Shown here in pieces: positions 16,699 to 25,510 of a stretch of DNA of 64,000 bases. Both the position numbers and the translations under genes were made by a program. Each line of letters opens with the position of its first letter. Positions within the stretch are counted from its first letter, which is position 1. Origin of the DNA: DALYJJ01 sp033763935. Its GTDB lineage: Bacteria; Acidobacteriota; Terriglobia; Bryobacterales; Bryobacteraceae. The notes beneath the pieces were generated by a model that saw nothing but the letters and a program-made list of their open reading frames with translations, had not been told where the DNA came from and did not search any database. The stretch is from the NCBI GenBank assembly GCA_033763935.1, contig JANRJO010000088.1:1-64000 (forward strand), written 5' to 3'.

Positions 16699-16935
16699 CT
16701 AGCTGACTTGCTGCGCTTTATAGCGCGACATCAACTCCGTCATCTGGTCTTTGATATGCAGCTTCAGCTTCTTCAGCCGATGCTCTTCCATCTCGTCCTG
16801 CGGGGTCACGTGAGGCAGGCTTTCGATGGCTTCGATCTGTTTCTTGTAGCTCAAATGAAGGTCCGCGAGCTTACGAAACTCCTCATTTGTGGCCATCAGA
16901 TGCGCTTTGAGATCCTCTTGCGAGGTGAACTCCAT
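16699..16935 (-). CDS. DUF465 (YdcH-like) small coiled-coil protein
   Basis: A 78-residue protein from the ATG at 16935, with AAGGAG about 9 nt upstream. The sequence is almost entirely helical and charged. FRKLADLHLSYKKQIEAIES and EEHRLKKLKLHIKDQM are the hallmark of the DUF465/YdcH family, whose function is unknown. It is monocistronic and followed by a strong terminator. Confidence 0.9.
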   Translation of the reverse strand: MEFTSQEDLKAHLMATNEEFRKLADLHLSYKKQIEAIESLPHVTPQDEMEEHRLKKLKLHIKDQMTELMSRYKAQQVS

Positions 16936-17071
16936 ATGGGTGGTTCTCCTTGGGTTAAGGTTGCCACGCCGAGTCGTGTCTGTTGTGTGTGGGTAGGCAG
17001 GGCTCGGTGGGTTTAGAAAGGACATGATCCAGTCCCGACCGGTCACCGACGGCCGATCGGTTGATTCGAGG

Positions 17072-19081
17072 TTAACACGACTTAAACCTCATGACAATGG
17101 CACTCTCACACGGGTCTGTATAGTAGTTCTTCCTGGTACCCGCGGCGGTAAAGCCGTACTTTTCGTATAGGGCCCGGGCAGCCCGGTTCGACTCCCGCAC
17201 CTCCAGAAAAACAGCCGCGCCGTCCCTCAATTGCACTGCCAGCAGGCGGGTGGCGATGCCCTTGCGCCGGAACCGCCCGGCTACCGCAAGATTCAGGATC
17301 TCGCGCTCTCCCGGCGCGGTTTCGCGGGCCACCAGGAAGCCCGCCACCTCGCCGTTCAACACCGCCACACGACAGTCGTACTGCAGGTAGCGTTCGGGCT
17401 CCCAGTGCGAAGCCTCTGGGGACTCCGCCTGGATGGCCGCGATCGCCGAGACATCGCCGGCCACCGCGCGCCGTACGACGCAACCCGCCGCCGGCGGCGC
17501 CAACTCGGCATAAAGGTCGCGCTGGCGCTCCCCGAGCGATTGCCAGCCAAAGCGCTCCATCGCAATGCGGCGGGCGGCGCCGGCAAGCCGCGCCCGTCCG
17601 TCGGCGTCGGCAAGCAGCGCCTCGATCCCCTGCGCAAACGCCCGCCCCCCCTCGGCCACCCACACGCTCTGCCGGTGAACCAGGCCAATACCCGCGCAAC
17701 CGGAGGGCGTCGACACCACCGCACGCTCCATCGCCATGGCTTCGAGCACCTTCAAGTTGGTCCCGGCCGAAACCAGCGTCGGCACCAGCACCAGGTTCGC
17801 CTCCACGTACAGCGGCCGCACGTCGGCAACGAACGAGAGGATGTGCAGGTTCGGCAGCGACGGGAGCGCACCTCCCCAATGCAACTCCGGATCAGGCCCC
17901 GCCACTACCGTGACCGTCACGCCCTCCAGCCGCGGCAGCACCTCTTCCAGCAGGAACCGGAACGCCACCTGGTTCGGGAAGTGCCGGAAGGACCCGATGA
18001 ACAACAAGCGCCGCCCGGCCGTTTCCGGCTCCGGGCGGAAGCGGTCGAGGTCGACCCCGTTCGCGATCTCGCGCAGATGAGCGCCGCCGCCAAGCAGCGC
18101 GCTGTCTTTCCCGGACATGGTGACCACGCGCGGGTAGCGCGCGACCGCCGCCTCTTCGAATCGTCGCCAGCGCCGATAGTCCCACCACGAAGACAGCGTG
18201 CGCCGCTCCGCATGAACCTGCCGGTACAGGTCGAAGGTGACGTCATGCTCCACCAGGATGTCCCCGCCATACGGCGCCAGTTGCGTGTACTCCACCTGGC
18301 GCAAATCCGCTTGGCATTCCCGCCAGACGCGGTGCATCGCCGGCGAGTCGAACTCGTGGACTTCGGGCGGAAGCAGCGTCGACCAGCGCGGTTCGCGGTA
18401 GCGCGGCTTCGTCACCAGTGTGATGCGCGCGCAGAGGGAAAGCAGCGGCTGCGGGTCGTCCAGGGGATCGCGAAACGCCAACAGGTGAATGTCGTTGTCG
18501 GCGGCGGCGTCCTTGAGGAGGTTATAAATGCGGACCGCCCCGCCGTGCGAGAGCGGCCACGGCAGGTACGGCGTCAGGATCGCCAGGCGGCGGCGCAACG
18601 GCGAAGGCGCGCGGCCTTCCAGCGTCTCAGCCCCGTCCGGATACACGGACCGCTCCCGCCGAAGCGGCCACCATCGCGGGCGCAGCCAGATGCGGTCGAG
18701 CGGGACGCCCCTCAGGAACAGGAGCGACGCCAGCGCCGTGCGGAGTTGGAGGTGGTGCCTCTCCAGCCGCGCGTTGTAGGCGAGGATGCGTCCCGGAGCG
18801 GCGAGGAACGCCGCGCCGCGGAGGCGCCCGTAGCTCGCATCGCCATTGAAGAGCACCGGCGCCATGCCGATGCGATAGCCCTTCAGCGCCGCCAGGTCCG
18901 AGCGCTCGCGGACCACGAAGTGCCTGCGGTCCGGCATCAACTGCTTCACTTCCGCAAGCATCGCCTCGTTCTGTTCCGGCGTCCCCGTCAGAAACGACAC
19001 GACGACTGCCTCCGGGTCCTTTCCGAGGAGCCGGAACACGAGCCGCTTTAGCGCCTGCTTGTAACCTTGACGATCACCCAT
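17072..19081 (-). CDS. Family 4 glycosyltransferase fused to a RimI-like GNAT acetyltransferase
   Basis: A 669-residue protein. I start it at the ATG at 19081 (MGDRQGYKQALKRLV), inside the last codons of the MFS gene. Residues about 1-140 are an NDP-sugar/TagO-like or unassigned N-terminal region. About 155-520 is a GT-B glycosyltransferase: LTPYLPWPLSHGGAVRIYNL, FIGSFRHFPNQVAFRFLLEEV and VPTLVSAGTNLKVLEAMAM. About 525-669 is a complete GNAT domain: LNLAVAGRFRRKGIATRLLA and SNRAARALYEKYGFTAAG match RimI, which acetylates the N-terminus of ribosomal protein S18. No stop or frameshift separates the parts. The third gene of a TPR-MFS-GT overlapping operon. Confidence 0.85.
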   Translation of the reverse strand: MGDRQGYKQALKRLVFRLLGKDPEAVVVSFLTGTPEQNEAMLAEVKQLMPDRRHFVVRERSDLAALKGYRIGMAPVLFNGDASYGRLRGAAFLAAPGRILAYNARLERHHLQLRTALASLLFLRGVPLDRIWLRPRWWPLRRERSVYPDGAETLEGRAPSPLRRRLAILTPYLPWPLSHGGAVRIYNLLKDAAADNDIHLLAFRDPLDDPQPLLSLCARITLVTKPRYREPRWSTLLPPEVHEFDSPAMHRVWRECQADLRQVEYTQLAPYGGDILVEHDVTFDLYRQVHAERRTLSSWWDYRRWRRFEEAAVARYPRVVTMSGKDSALLGGGAHLREIANGVDLDRFRPEPETAGRRLLFIGSFRHFPNQVAFRFLLEEVLPRLEGVTVTVVAGPDPELHWGGALPSLPNLHILSFVADVRPLYVEANLVLVPTLVSAGTNLKVLEAMAMERAVVSTPSGCAGIGLVHRQSVWVAEGGRAFAQGIEALLADADGRARLAGAARRIAMERFGWQSLGERQRDLYAELAPPAAGCVVRRAVAGDVSAIAAIQAESPEASHWEPERYLQYDCRVAVLNGEVAGFLVARETAPGEREILNLAVAGRFRRKGIATRLLAVQLRDGAAVFLEVRESNRAARALYEKYGFTAAGTRKNYYTDPCESAIVMRFKSC

Positions 19082-20238
19082 GAGAGGAGCGGAAGAGCGG
19101 CTACGAGCATACACAACGGCGGGAACCCATACGCGTCCACAATGCGCCCGGCAAGCGGCGAGAACCCCGCCTGCATCACCCCGTACGCGGACGTGAGCGT
19201 CGAGACGGCGAAGGCAGCGCGCCCCGCGCCGTAAACGTCAAGCGGAATCGAATACAGGTTGACGCTCGACGCCACGCACGAAAAGTAGCTGACACAGATG
19301 AGCGCCGTGGCCAGCGCAGGGCTCGGCATCAGCGGGACGGCAGCGGTCGAGAGCAGCGCGATGGAGGCGCACAGCATGATCTTCAGCCGCACGCTCAGCA
19401 CATCGTGCCCGCGGTTAATCCACCGCAGCGCCAGCCACCCGCCGAACATGCCCCCCGCACTTGCGGCAAGGGACGGAATCCAGGCGACGAACCGATTGGC
19501 GTCGCGCTCCGTCATGCCAAACACCGTCGTGAAATAAACGGTGGTCCAGTTCACCCAGAGGCTGTAGATGGTCATCAGCAGCATGTTGGCGACGATAAGC
19601 CCCCACAGGCGGGCGTCGCGCAGCAGGCTCCAGAGCGGCGCGGGAGTTGCCTCCGCGCTCTGGGGCAGCGCGGGAATGCGGCGTGCCGTGATGAGCCAGG
19701 CCGGAATCCACACAAAGCCGAGAGCCCCGGTGAGGATAAACGCCAACCGCCAGTTGTAGTGCGCCACCGTCCACGCCGCCAGCAGCGGGGCGGAGACCGC
19801 GCCCACCGTCAGCCCGAACTGGCTGAGCGCCGAGCCCAGCGCCCGCTCCCCGGGCGGCAGATAGAGCGCGTTCGCCTTCGCCGTGGCCGGGATCCCGCCG
19901 CCTTCAGCCACGCCCAGCGCACCCCGGCAAACAATGAGCCCGCGCAGACTCCCCGCCAAGCCCGTGGCGATTCCCGCAAGCGACCACGCACCCACGCACA
20001 ACACCGCCCCGAGCGTCAGGCCAATTCGATCGATCAAGAGCCCCGCGATCGGCGCAGCAAACCCATACGTAATGGAGAAGGCCGAGACAATCCAGCCATA
20101 CTCTTCGTTGTTCAACCGGAACTCGCCCTTGATGGTGGGCGCCAGCGCGGCAAGCACCGCGCGATCCAGCATGTTAAGCGTCGAGGAGAGGAAGAAGATC
20201 GCCACCGCGAGCCAGCGATAGCGGCTAACGGAACTCAA
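19048..20238 (-). CDS. MFS transporter, anion:cation symporter (hexuronate/sialate-like) type
   Basis: A 396-residue protein with about 12 membrane helices, starting at TTG (20238). LNMLDRAVLAALAPTIKGEF in helix 1, LIDRIGLTLGA in loop 2-3 and GVAEGGGIPATAKANALYLP in helix 4 are characteristic of the anion:cation symporter family, which imports hexuronates, galactonate or sialic acid. The substrate here is not determinable. The start overlaps the TPR gene by 14 bp, and the 3' end overlaps the GT-RimI gene by 34 bp. Confidence 0.88.
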   Translation of the reverse strand: MSSVSRYRWLAVAIFFLSSTLNMLDRAVLAALAPTIKGEFRLNNEEYGWIVSAFSITYGFAAPIAGLLIDRIGLTLGAVLCVGAWSLAGIATGLAGSLRGLIVCRGALGVAEGGGIPATAKANALYLPPGERALGSALSQFGLTVGAVSAPLLAAWTVAHYNWRLAFILTGALGFVWIPAWLITARRIPALPQSAEATPAPLWSLLRDARLWGLIVANMLLMTIYSLWVNWTTVYFTTVFGMTERDANRFVAWIPSLAASAGGMFGGWLALRWINRGHDVLSVRLKIMLCASIALLSTAAVPLMPSPALATALICVSYFSCVASSVNLYSIPLDVYGAGRAAFAVSTLTSAYGVMQAGFSPLAGRIVDAYGFPPLCMLVAALPLLSWVIVKVTSRR

Positions 20239-21889
20239 TGAGCGTAACCTCGCCGACGGGCTTTGCAGGCTGGTATTCGACGGCCACGGCGCGCGGCGGT
20301 CTCTGAATGCCGCAGGTCAGCGTGGCCTGCCCGCTCTGCCCGATGAGCGCCACCTGCGAAGGGTTCTTCACCAGCAACTGCAGCGCCTTGCCGTTGACCG
20401 TGAGCGCCAGCCGCGCCTGCCCACGAACGCAATCGACGCGCTGCAGTGTGCCTTCGACGCGCTCGCCCTTGGGTCCGTCCCACCACTTCTCCACTTTCTG
20501 GTTCGGATCCACCTGGCGGCCCGCGTTCGCCCGCGCTTCGGCCTCGCGGACGCGGCGCTCCAGGTCGTCCTTCAGCTTCTGCAACTCGCGCGCCTCTTCC
20601 TCGGCCGCCTTGCGCCGCGCGGCTTCGAGTTCATCGGTCTTGCGCTCTTCCAGGGCGTTGCGCGCGCGGCGAATCTCCTCACGCTGCTCCGCCGTCTCAG
20701 CCGCGCGCTCGGCCGCGGCCCACGCTTTCGATGCCTCCGCGAACTGATTCAGCGGAATCATCGCCTCGGCGGTAGCTTTCCAGAGCGCCATGTTGCGCGG
20801 CTCGAGCGTAGCGGCGGTGCGCAGGATCGCCGCCTTTCGGTTCGGGTTCGTCTCCCGCGCGGCCAGGAGTTTGTGCGGCTCGGACCACCTCGGGTTCAGT
20901 TCGATCGCGCGGTCGAGCAGCGGCTTCGCGGCGGCGCCGTCGGGCGTGACGCGGGCGAGTTCGGTGAGAAGATACGCGTTCTTGGTGTCCTTGGCCGCCA
21001 TTTCCAACTGCTGGCGAGCCGCCTCCGCGTTGCCCTGCCGCGCGCTCAGAAGGCCGAGGCAATCAATCGCCTGAATAGCCTGGCAGGCGGCACGGGCTTC
21101 GGCGGCGCGCGCGGCGTCGGCCAGCAGCAGGTCGGCGAGGCGCCGCTTCGCCTCCGCGTCGTCCACCTCGCGCGGTTGGAACTGCCGCTCGGGATCGAGG
21201 GGCCGCGCGTTGAAGGGCGCGGTTTCGAAGACGCCTGCCTTCAGATGCGCGGCGGCTTCTTTGTCGATGACAGTCTGGTCCTTCGCGAAGGCGTTGCGAA
21301 AGGCGGGCTCGGGGTCGATGCCGCGCGCCAGGTTGGAGAGCAGCACGCGCAGCTTGCCGGCATACTCGGGCAGTGTGGAAAGCATCTGGAGACGCGCCCA
21401 GGCCGGTGTGCGGTTGGCGGCGGGAGGCGCGGCGCCAATCTGGATGCGCGTGGGCCGCGGGACTTCGAGCGTCGAAAGCAGATCCGCCAGCCCGCCCTCG
21501 ATGTCGCCCGGCATCCGCGCCGGCACGTTCGTCTCGATCAACATGCGGACCACCGCGCGGTTGAGCTCGGGCGGCACAGACGGCCCGTAGGTCATCGAGC
21601 CGACGAAATCCTCGCGCGCGAAGCCCAGGGACGGCGAGCCCGCCGCCGCGTACTTCGCCCGGTCCCGCGCGTTCTTGAAAACGACGATGCGCACCGGCCA
21701 CACCGGCTTCAGATCCGGGTTCCCCAGCAGCGTCCCCAGCGTGTGCCGGAGCTGCTCGAAGTGCGTCAGGACCTCCCGGCCCTCACGGTCGCCCGCATCG
21801 GTAAGGACATCGAACGGCCCGCTTCGGAACTCACGCCAGCCCGCCGACAGGCAGGCAGGAAGCAGGGCGGCGATCAGCAGCCGTCGCAT
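20225..21889 (-). CDS. Secreted TPR/coiled-coil protein
   Basis: A 554-residue protein with a signal peptide (MRRLLIAALLPACLSAGW). The first 150 residues contain the segment FRSGPFDVLTDAGDREG, common to acidobacterial secreted proteins that precede TPR repeats. Residues about 240-400 hold TPR-like helices, and about 405-455 is a highly charged coiled coil (ARRKAAEEEARELQKLKDDL). The last 80 residues form a small beta domain (GTLQRVDCVRGQARLALTV). Function unknown; it leads the TPR-MFS-GT operon. Confidence 0.82.
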   Translation of the reverse strand: MRRLLIAALLPACLSAGWREFRSGPFDVLTDAGDREGREVLTHFEQLRHTLGTLLGNPDLKPVWPVRIVVFKNARDRAKYAAAGSPSLGFAREDFVGSMTYGPSVPPELNRAVVRMLIETNVPARMPGDIEGGLADLLSTLEVPRPTRIQIGAAPPAANRTPAWARLQMLSTLPEYAGKLRVLLSNLARGIDPEPAFRNAFAKDQTVIDKEAAAHLKAGVFETAPFNARPLDPERQFQPREVDDAEAKRRLADLLLADAARAAEARAACQAIQAIDCLGLLSARQGNAEAARQQLEMAAKDTKNAYLLTELARVTPDGAAAKPLLDRAIELNPRWSEPHKLLAARETNPNRKAAILRTAATLEPRNMALWKATAEAMIPLNQFAEASKAWAAAERAAETAEQREEIRRARNALEERKTDELEAARRKAAEEEARELQKLKDDLERRVREAEARANAGRQVDPNQKVEKWWDGPKGERVEGTLQRVDCVRGQARLALTVNGKALQLLVKNPSQVALIGQSGQATLTCGIQRPPRAVAVEYQPAKPVGEVTLIEFR

Positions 21890-21957
21890 TCACCCTCATG
21901 GTATCGCCCTCCACGCAATGCCGTCTGCTAACGTCATAGATAGTTGGAGCACTCCTC

Positions 21958-22422
21958 ATGAACACCACCCGTGCGCGCCGAGGCTTTTCGCTGATTGAGC
22001 TGCTGATCGTCATCGCGATCATCCTGATCATTGCCGCCATCGCGGCCCCCAAGCTCGACAAGATGCGCATGCACTCGCAGGAGACCGCGGCCATCCGCCA
22101 GATCCAGACCATCCACACCGCGCAAACCCAGTACTTCTCGCAGTTCGGAAAGTACGCCACGTCCCTCGCGGAACTCGGACCGCCCACCAGCGGCCAGGCC
22201 GGCCCGGCCGCGGCCGACCTGATCCCGGGCGACCTCGCCGCCGGCACGAAGACCGGCTACCTGTTCACCGTCACCGGTTCGCCCACCGGATACCTGGTGA
22301 ACGCCAATCCCGTGACCTTCAACAGCACCGGCCGCCGGACGTTCTTCTCCGACCAGACCCTGGTGGTCCGCGAGAACTGGGGCCAGGAGCCGGCCACGGC
22401 GAACAGCAAGGAAATCAAGTAG
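21958..22422 (+). CDS. Type IV pilin-like / pseudopilin protein
   Basis: A 154-residue protein with a canonical prepilin leader: MNTTRARRG before FSLIELLIVIAIILIIAAIA. Cleavage is expected between G9 and F10 by PilD peptidase, with Glu at mature position 5. The globular part has two features of GspG/PilA pseudopilins, AIRQIQTIHTAQTQYFSQFG and a tail around FNSTGRRTFFSD. No assembly ATPase or secretin is nearby, so it works with machinery encoded elsewhere. It is divergent from the TPR gene; the DUF72 gene follows 9 bp later. Confidence 0.92.
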   Translation: MNTTRARRGFSLIELLIVIAIILIIAAIAAPKLDKMRMHSQETAAIRQIQTIHTAQTQYFSQFGKYATSLAELGPPTSGQAGPAAADLIPGDLAAGTKTGYLFTVTGSPTGYLVNANPVTFNSTGRRTFFSDQTLVVRENWGQEPATANSKEIK

Positions 22423-22431
22423 CCTCGAACG

Positions 22432-23148
22432 ATGGCCTCCCTGTTCGCCGGCACGTCGGGCTTCGCCTACCCGTCCTGGAAGCCCGCGTTCTACCCCGAG
22501 AAGCTGGCGCAGGCGAAGTTCCTCTCGTATTACTCCACCCGGCTCAACGCGGTCGAGGTGAACTACACGTTCCGGCAACTCCCCTCGGAAACCACCCTGA
22601 ACGGGTGGGTGGCACAGACGCCGGAGGCGTTCGTCTTCGCCCCCAAAGCGCACATGAAGATCACTCACGTGCTGCGGCTCAAAGCCGCCGAGGAGTTCAC
22701 CCGTGTCTTCCTGGAGCGCCTGTCCCCACTCCGAGACGCCGGACGGCTGGGGCCCGTCCTCTTTCAGTTGCCGCCGAATTTCAAGCGGAACGATGAGGTG
22801 CTCCGCGAGTTCGTCCGGCTGCTCCCGAAATCCGGGCGCGGCGTCTTCGAGTTCCGGCATGAATCGTGGTTCGACGAAGGCGTCTACTCCATCCTCAAGG
22901 ACCACAACACCGCCTTGTGCCGCGCCGAGTCGGACAGCCTGGTCTGCCCCGACGTCCCCACGGCCGATTTTGTCTACTTCCGGTTGAGGAAGTCGGAGTA
23001 CTCACCCGAGGCGCGCGCGGAAATGGCCGCGCAGGCGGCCGCGCACCTGGCCGACGGCCGGGATGTCTACGTCATGTTCAAGCATGAGGATGATCCCGCC
23101 GGGGCCCTCTACGCCGAAGAACTGCGGGCGGCTCAGGCGAAAAGCTGA
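22432..23148 (+). CDS. DUF72 family protein (TIM-barrel, YecE-like)
   Basis: A 238-residue protein. FAGTSGFAYPSWKPAFYP at 5-22, LSYYSTRLNAVEVNYTFRQL, FVFAPKAHMKITH, LGPVLFQLPPNFK, VFEFRHESWF and FVYFRLRKSEYS are diagnostic of DUF72. Structures in this family are TIM barrels with a possible metal site, but the biochemical role is not established. It sits directly behind the pilin-like gene. Confidence 0.93.
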   Translation: MASLFAGTSGFAYPSWKPAFYPEKLAQAKFLSYYSTRLNAVEVNYTFRQLPSETTLNGWVAQTPEAFVFAPKAHMKITHVLRLKAAEEFTRVFLERLSPLRDAGRLGPVLFQLPPNFKRNDEVLREFVRLLPKSGRGVFEFRHESWFDEGVYSILKDHNTALCRAESDSLVCPDVPTADFVYFRLRKSEYSPEARAEMAAQAAAHLADGRDVYVMFKHEDDPAGALYAEELRAAQAKS

Positions 23149-23155
23149 GGTCCGC

Positions 23156-23211
23156 GGGGGATACCCCCTCATTGGCGCGATTACTACCCCCTCCGATTAG
23201 GTACTCCCCCC
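23156..23211 (+). promoter_or_regulatory. Cluster of TACCCCC repeats and a G5/C5 inverted repeat
   Basis: GGGGGATACCCCC (23156-23168) is a perfect short inverted repeat. TACCCCCT recurs at 23162-23169 and 23185-23192, and a variant TACTCCCCCC is at 23202-23211. The heptamers resemble NarL/LuxR-type sites (TACYYMT), and the complementary strand has four close G-runs. It lies 95-150 bp upstream of the HD-GYP gene, a reasonable place for operators. Confidence 0.4.
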
Positions 23212-23305
23212 GCCTGTCTAAGGCGAGAAATCCCCTAAACGCAGCCCACTGCCTGTCCGATATAGCTTATGTGGGCGCGACATCCGGGAGCGCCCCGCGA
23301 TCAGC

Positions 23306-24487
23306 ATGGCAGCACTTGATTCAGCAATTCGCGGCTTTGTCCCTGCACTGCCGCCGCCGGTCCAGGGGAACCCGAACGGGCGCGCGACGACGCACACGTT
23401 CCACTGGGACGCGGAGTTCCTGCGGGAAGACCAGCCCCCCACCATCCTGGTGGTGGACGACGTCGAAATCAACCGTCAGTTGCTGCGCGCGATTCTCAAA
23501 TCCGCGCCGTACCGCATCCTCGAGGCTCGCTGCGCCACCGACGCCGCCGCCGTCCTGTCGCGCGAAAAGGTTGATCTGCTCATCGTTGACATGATGATTC
23601 CGGAGATGAGCGGTCCGGAGTTCTGCCGGAAAGTCAAGAATGACCGGCGCACCCATCTCACACCCATCCTCATGCTGACCAGCATGCAGGGCATCGAGAA
23701 CGAGATCGCCGGTATCTCTTCCGGCGCCGACGAGTTCCTGATCAAGCCCCTGCACCCGGCCGTCGTGCGTACGCGCATCCGGGCCATGCTGCGCAACAAA
23801 CTCGCCATCGACTCCCTCGATGAAGCCGAGACCATCCTCTTCGGCTTGGCGCAGGCCGTAGAGCAGCGCGATAAGGCCACCAGTGACCACTGCGAACGCC
23901 TCGCCGCCTACAGCGTAGCGCTGGGCAGAGCACTCGGGCTCCCGCAGTCGCAACTCATCGCCCTGCACCGGGGCGGATACCTGCACGACATCGGCAAGGT
24001 CAGCGTCCCCGATTCCATCCTTTTCAAGCAGGGCGCACTCACCCAGGAAGAGTGGATCGTCATGCGCGGGCATACACTGCGCGGCGAAGAAATCTGCCGC
24101 CCCATGCAAAGCCTCGCGCTGGTATTGCCAATCATCCGCAGCCATCACGAGCGGTGGGACGGTACCGGCTATCCCGATGCCCTGGCGGGCCGCGACATCC
24201 CCTTACTGGCCCGCATCCTCCAGACCGCCGACATCTACGACGCCCTCACCAGCGCCCGCCCGTACAAGCCGGCGTTCTCCCACGAAAAGGCCATCGAGAT
24301 CATGGAAGAGGAAGTAACCCGCGGTTGGCGCGACCCCGAACTCATCGCCCTCTTCCGCGAGATCTGCCCGCGCCCCTTGGAACTCGAAGCTCGAGCGAAC
24401 GCCGACGGCCCCTTCAGCGGCGTCATCGACCCCATGCCTTCCCTGCAGCAGTCCCTGCAGCGCATGCACCAGCAGGTCAGCCGGTAA
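23306..24487 (+). CDS. Response regulator with HD-GYP domain (cyclic-di-GMP phosphodiesterase)
   Basis: A 393-residue protein. Residues 46-165 are a receiver domain with phosphoacceptor D95 (LLIVDMMIPEMSG), acidic pocket VVDD and conserved K147 (FLIKPL). Residues about 180-355 are an HD-GYP domain: the HD pair is in GGYLHDIGKVSVPDS (H227-D228) and the GYP signature is HHERWDGTGYPD. It hydrolyses cyclic di-GMP under control of an unidentified kinase. The 45-residue N-terminal tail is variable; the ATG at 23306 is the most upstream sensible start. Confidence 0.94.
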   Translation: MAALDSAIRGFVPALPPPVQGNPNGRATTHTFHWDAEFLREDQPPTILVVDDVEINRQLLRAILKSAPYRILEARCATDAAAVLSREKVDLLIVDMMIPEMSGPEFCRKVKNDRRTHLTPILMLTSMQGIENEIAGISSGADEFLIKPLHPAVVRTRIRAMLRNKLAIDSLDEAETILFGLAQAVEQRDKATSDHCERLAAYSVALGRALGLPQSQLIALHRGGYLHDIGKVSVPDSILFKQGALTQEEWIVMRGHTLRGEEICRPMQSLALVLPIIRSHHERWDGTGYPDALAGRDIPLLARILQTADIYDALTSARPYKPAFSHEKAIEIMEEEVTRGWRDPELIALFREICPRPLELEARANADGPFSGVIDPMPSLQQSLQRMHQQVSR

Positions 24488-24811
24488 CCCCTACTGCTAG
24501 CGGCGCAGACCTCCCGCAGCGTAGCGGAGCGCCGACGGCTCCCGCACGGACCCGGCGCCGCCTCGATAACAGCGAAGTCTCCCCGCCCGAAGTTTCCGAA
24601 ACTGTCCTCGCCAGAGAAGGCCGGTAGCGGGCTGAGCACTCCCATCCGGAATAGGCTGGAGCCACTGGGGTTGCCAAACGGCCCGGTACGCGCCACCAAG
24701 TCTTGATCCCGGACCTCGGCCGCAGCAGCCCCGCACACCCGGCGTCACCTCCGACTCCGATACACTGAACAATCTGCAAAGCGCGCTCGTATCTCTTCGC
24801 AACGGAGTCCA
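24488..24811. other. Intergenic region, no gene recognised
   Basis: These 324 bp have short frames only, none resembling a family. A small palindrome (GTTTCCGAAAC) is present near 24591. The promoter of the lipoprotein gene must lie here, but I cannot place it with confidence. Confidence 0.5.
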
Positions 24812-25510
24812 ATGACACGCCTGATCATCGTACCCCTCGTCGCCGCCCTTGCCGGGTGCAACTTCCACCACGTGCAGACCGGCGAAACGCGAACCGAGAC
24901 GAAGAGCATCGAACGCGACAACGCCGAGATGGTCCGCGCCGAGATCAAGATGGCGGCCGGAGAGCTCCGCGTGACCGGCGGCGCGGCCAAGCTCATGGAC
25001 GCCAGTTTCCGGTACAACGTCGACGCCTGGAAGCCCGATGTCCGCTATGAGAAGAACGGGTTCCGCGGACGCTTGCTCGTGGAGCAGCCGAAGGCCGGCT
25101 CCACCGGTGGCAACATGGAAAACAACTGGGAGTTGAAGTTCGCCAACGACGTCCCGCTCGACCTGAGCGCCAACCTCGGCGCCGGGGAGGCCGACCTGGA
25201 CCTCGGCCCGTTGACCCTGCGCAGCGCGGAAATGCACATCGGCGCCGGCGAGGTGAAGATCCATTTCAGCGAGACCCCGAAACGAAGCTTCGATCTGAAC
25301 GTTCGCGGAGGCGTGGGCGAGGCGACGATTCAATTCCCCAAGGACGTGGGCGTAGAGGCTCGCGCAAAGGGCGGGCTCGGCGGGATCGACGTCAAGGGGA
25401 TGAAGCAGGACGGCGACGTGTATCGCAACGAAGCCTTCGGGAAGTCGAAAGTGACCATCACGGTGGACGTCAAAGGCGGCGTGGGCCAGATCAACCTGAT
25501 TGCCGAGTAA
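24812..25510 (+). CDS. Lipoprotein with toast-rack-like beta-solenoid domain
   Basis: A 232-residue protein with a lipobox (MTRLIIVPLVAALAGC, acylated Cys16). The rest is a repetitive beta pattern: EIKMAAGELRVTGGAAKLMD, LDLSANLGAGEADLDLG, MHIGAGEVKIHF, LNVRGGVGEATIQF and VDVKGGVGQINLI. The recurring GAGE/GGVGE turns are typical of the toast-rack/DUF4097-type folds seen in LiaF-like and adhesin-like proteins. Function unknown; probably an inner- or outer-membrane-anchored periplasmic protein. The next gene starts at an overlapping TTG. Confidence 0.85.
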   Translation: MTRLIIVPLVAALAGCNFHHVQTGETRTETKSIERDNAEMVRAEIKMAAGELRVTGGAAKLMDASFRYNVDAWKPDVRYEKNGFRGRLLVEQPKAGSTGGNMENNWELKFANDVPLDLSANLGAGEADLDLGPLTLRSAEMHIGAGEVKIHFSETPKRSFDLNVRGGVGEATIQFPKDVGVEARAKGGLGGIDVKGMKQDGDVYRNEAFGKSKVTITVDVKGGVGQINLIAE

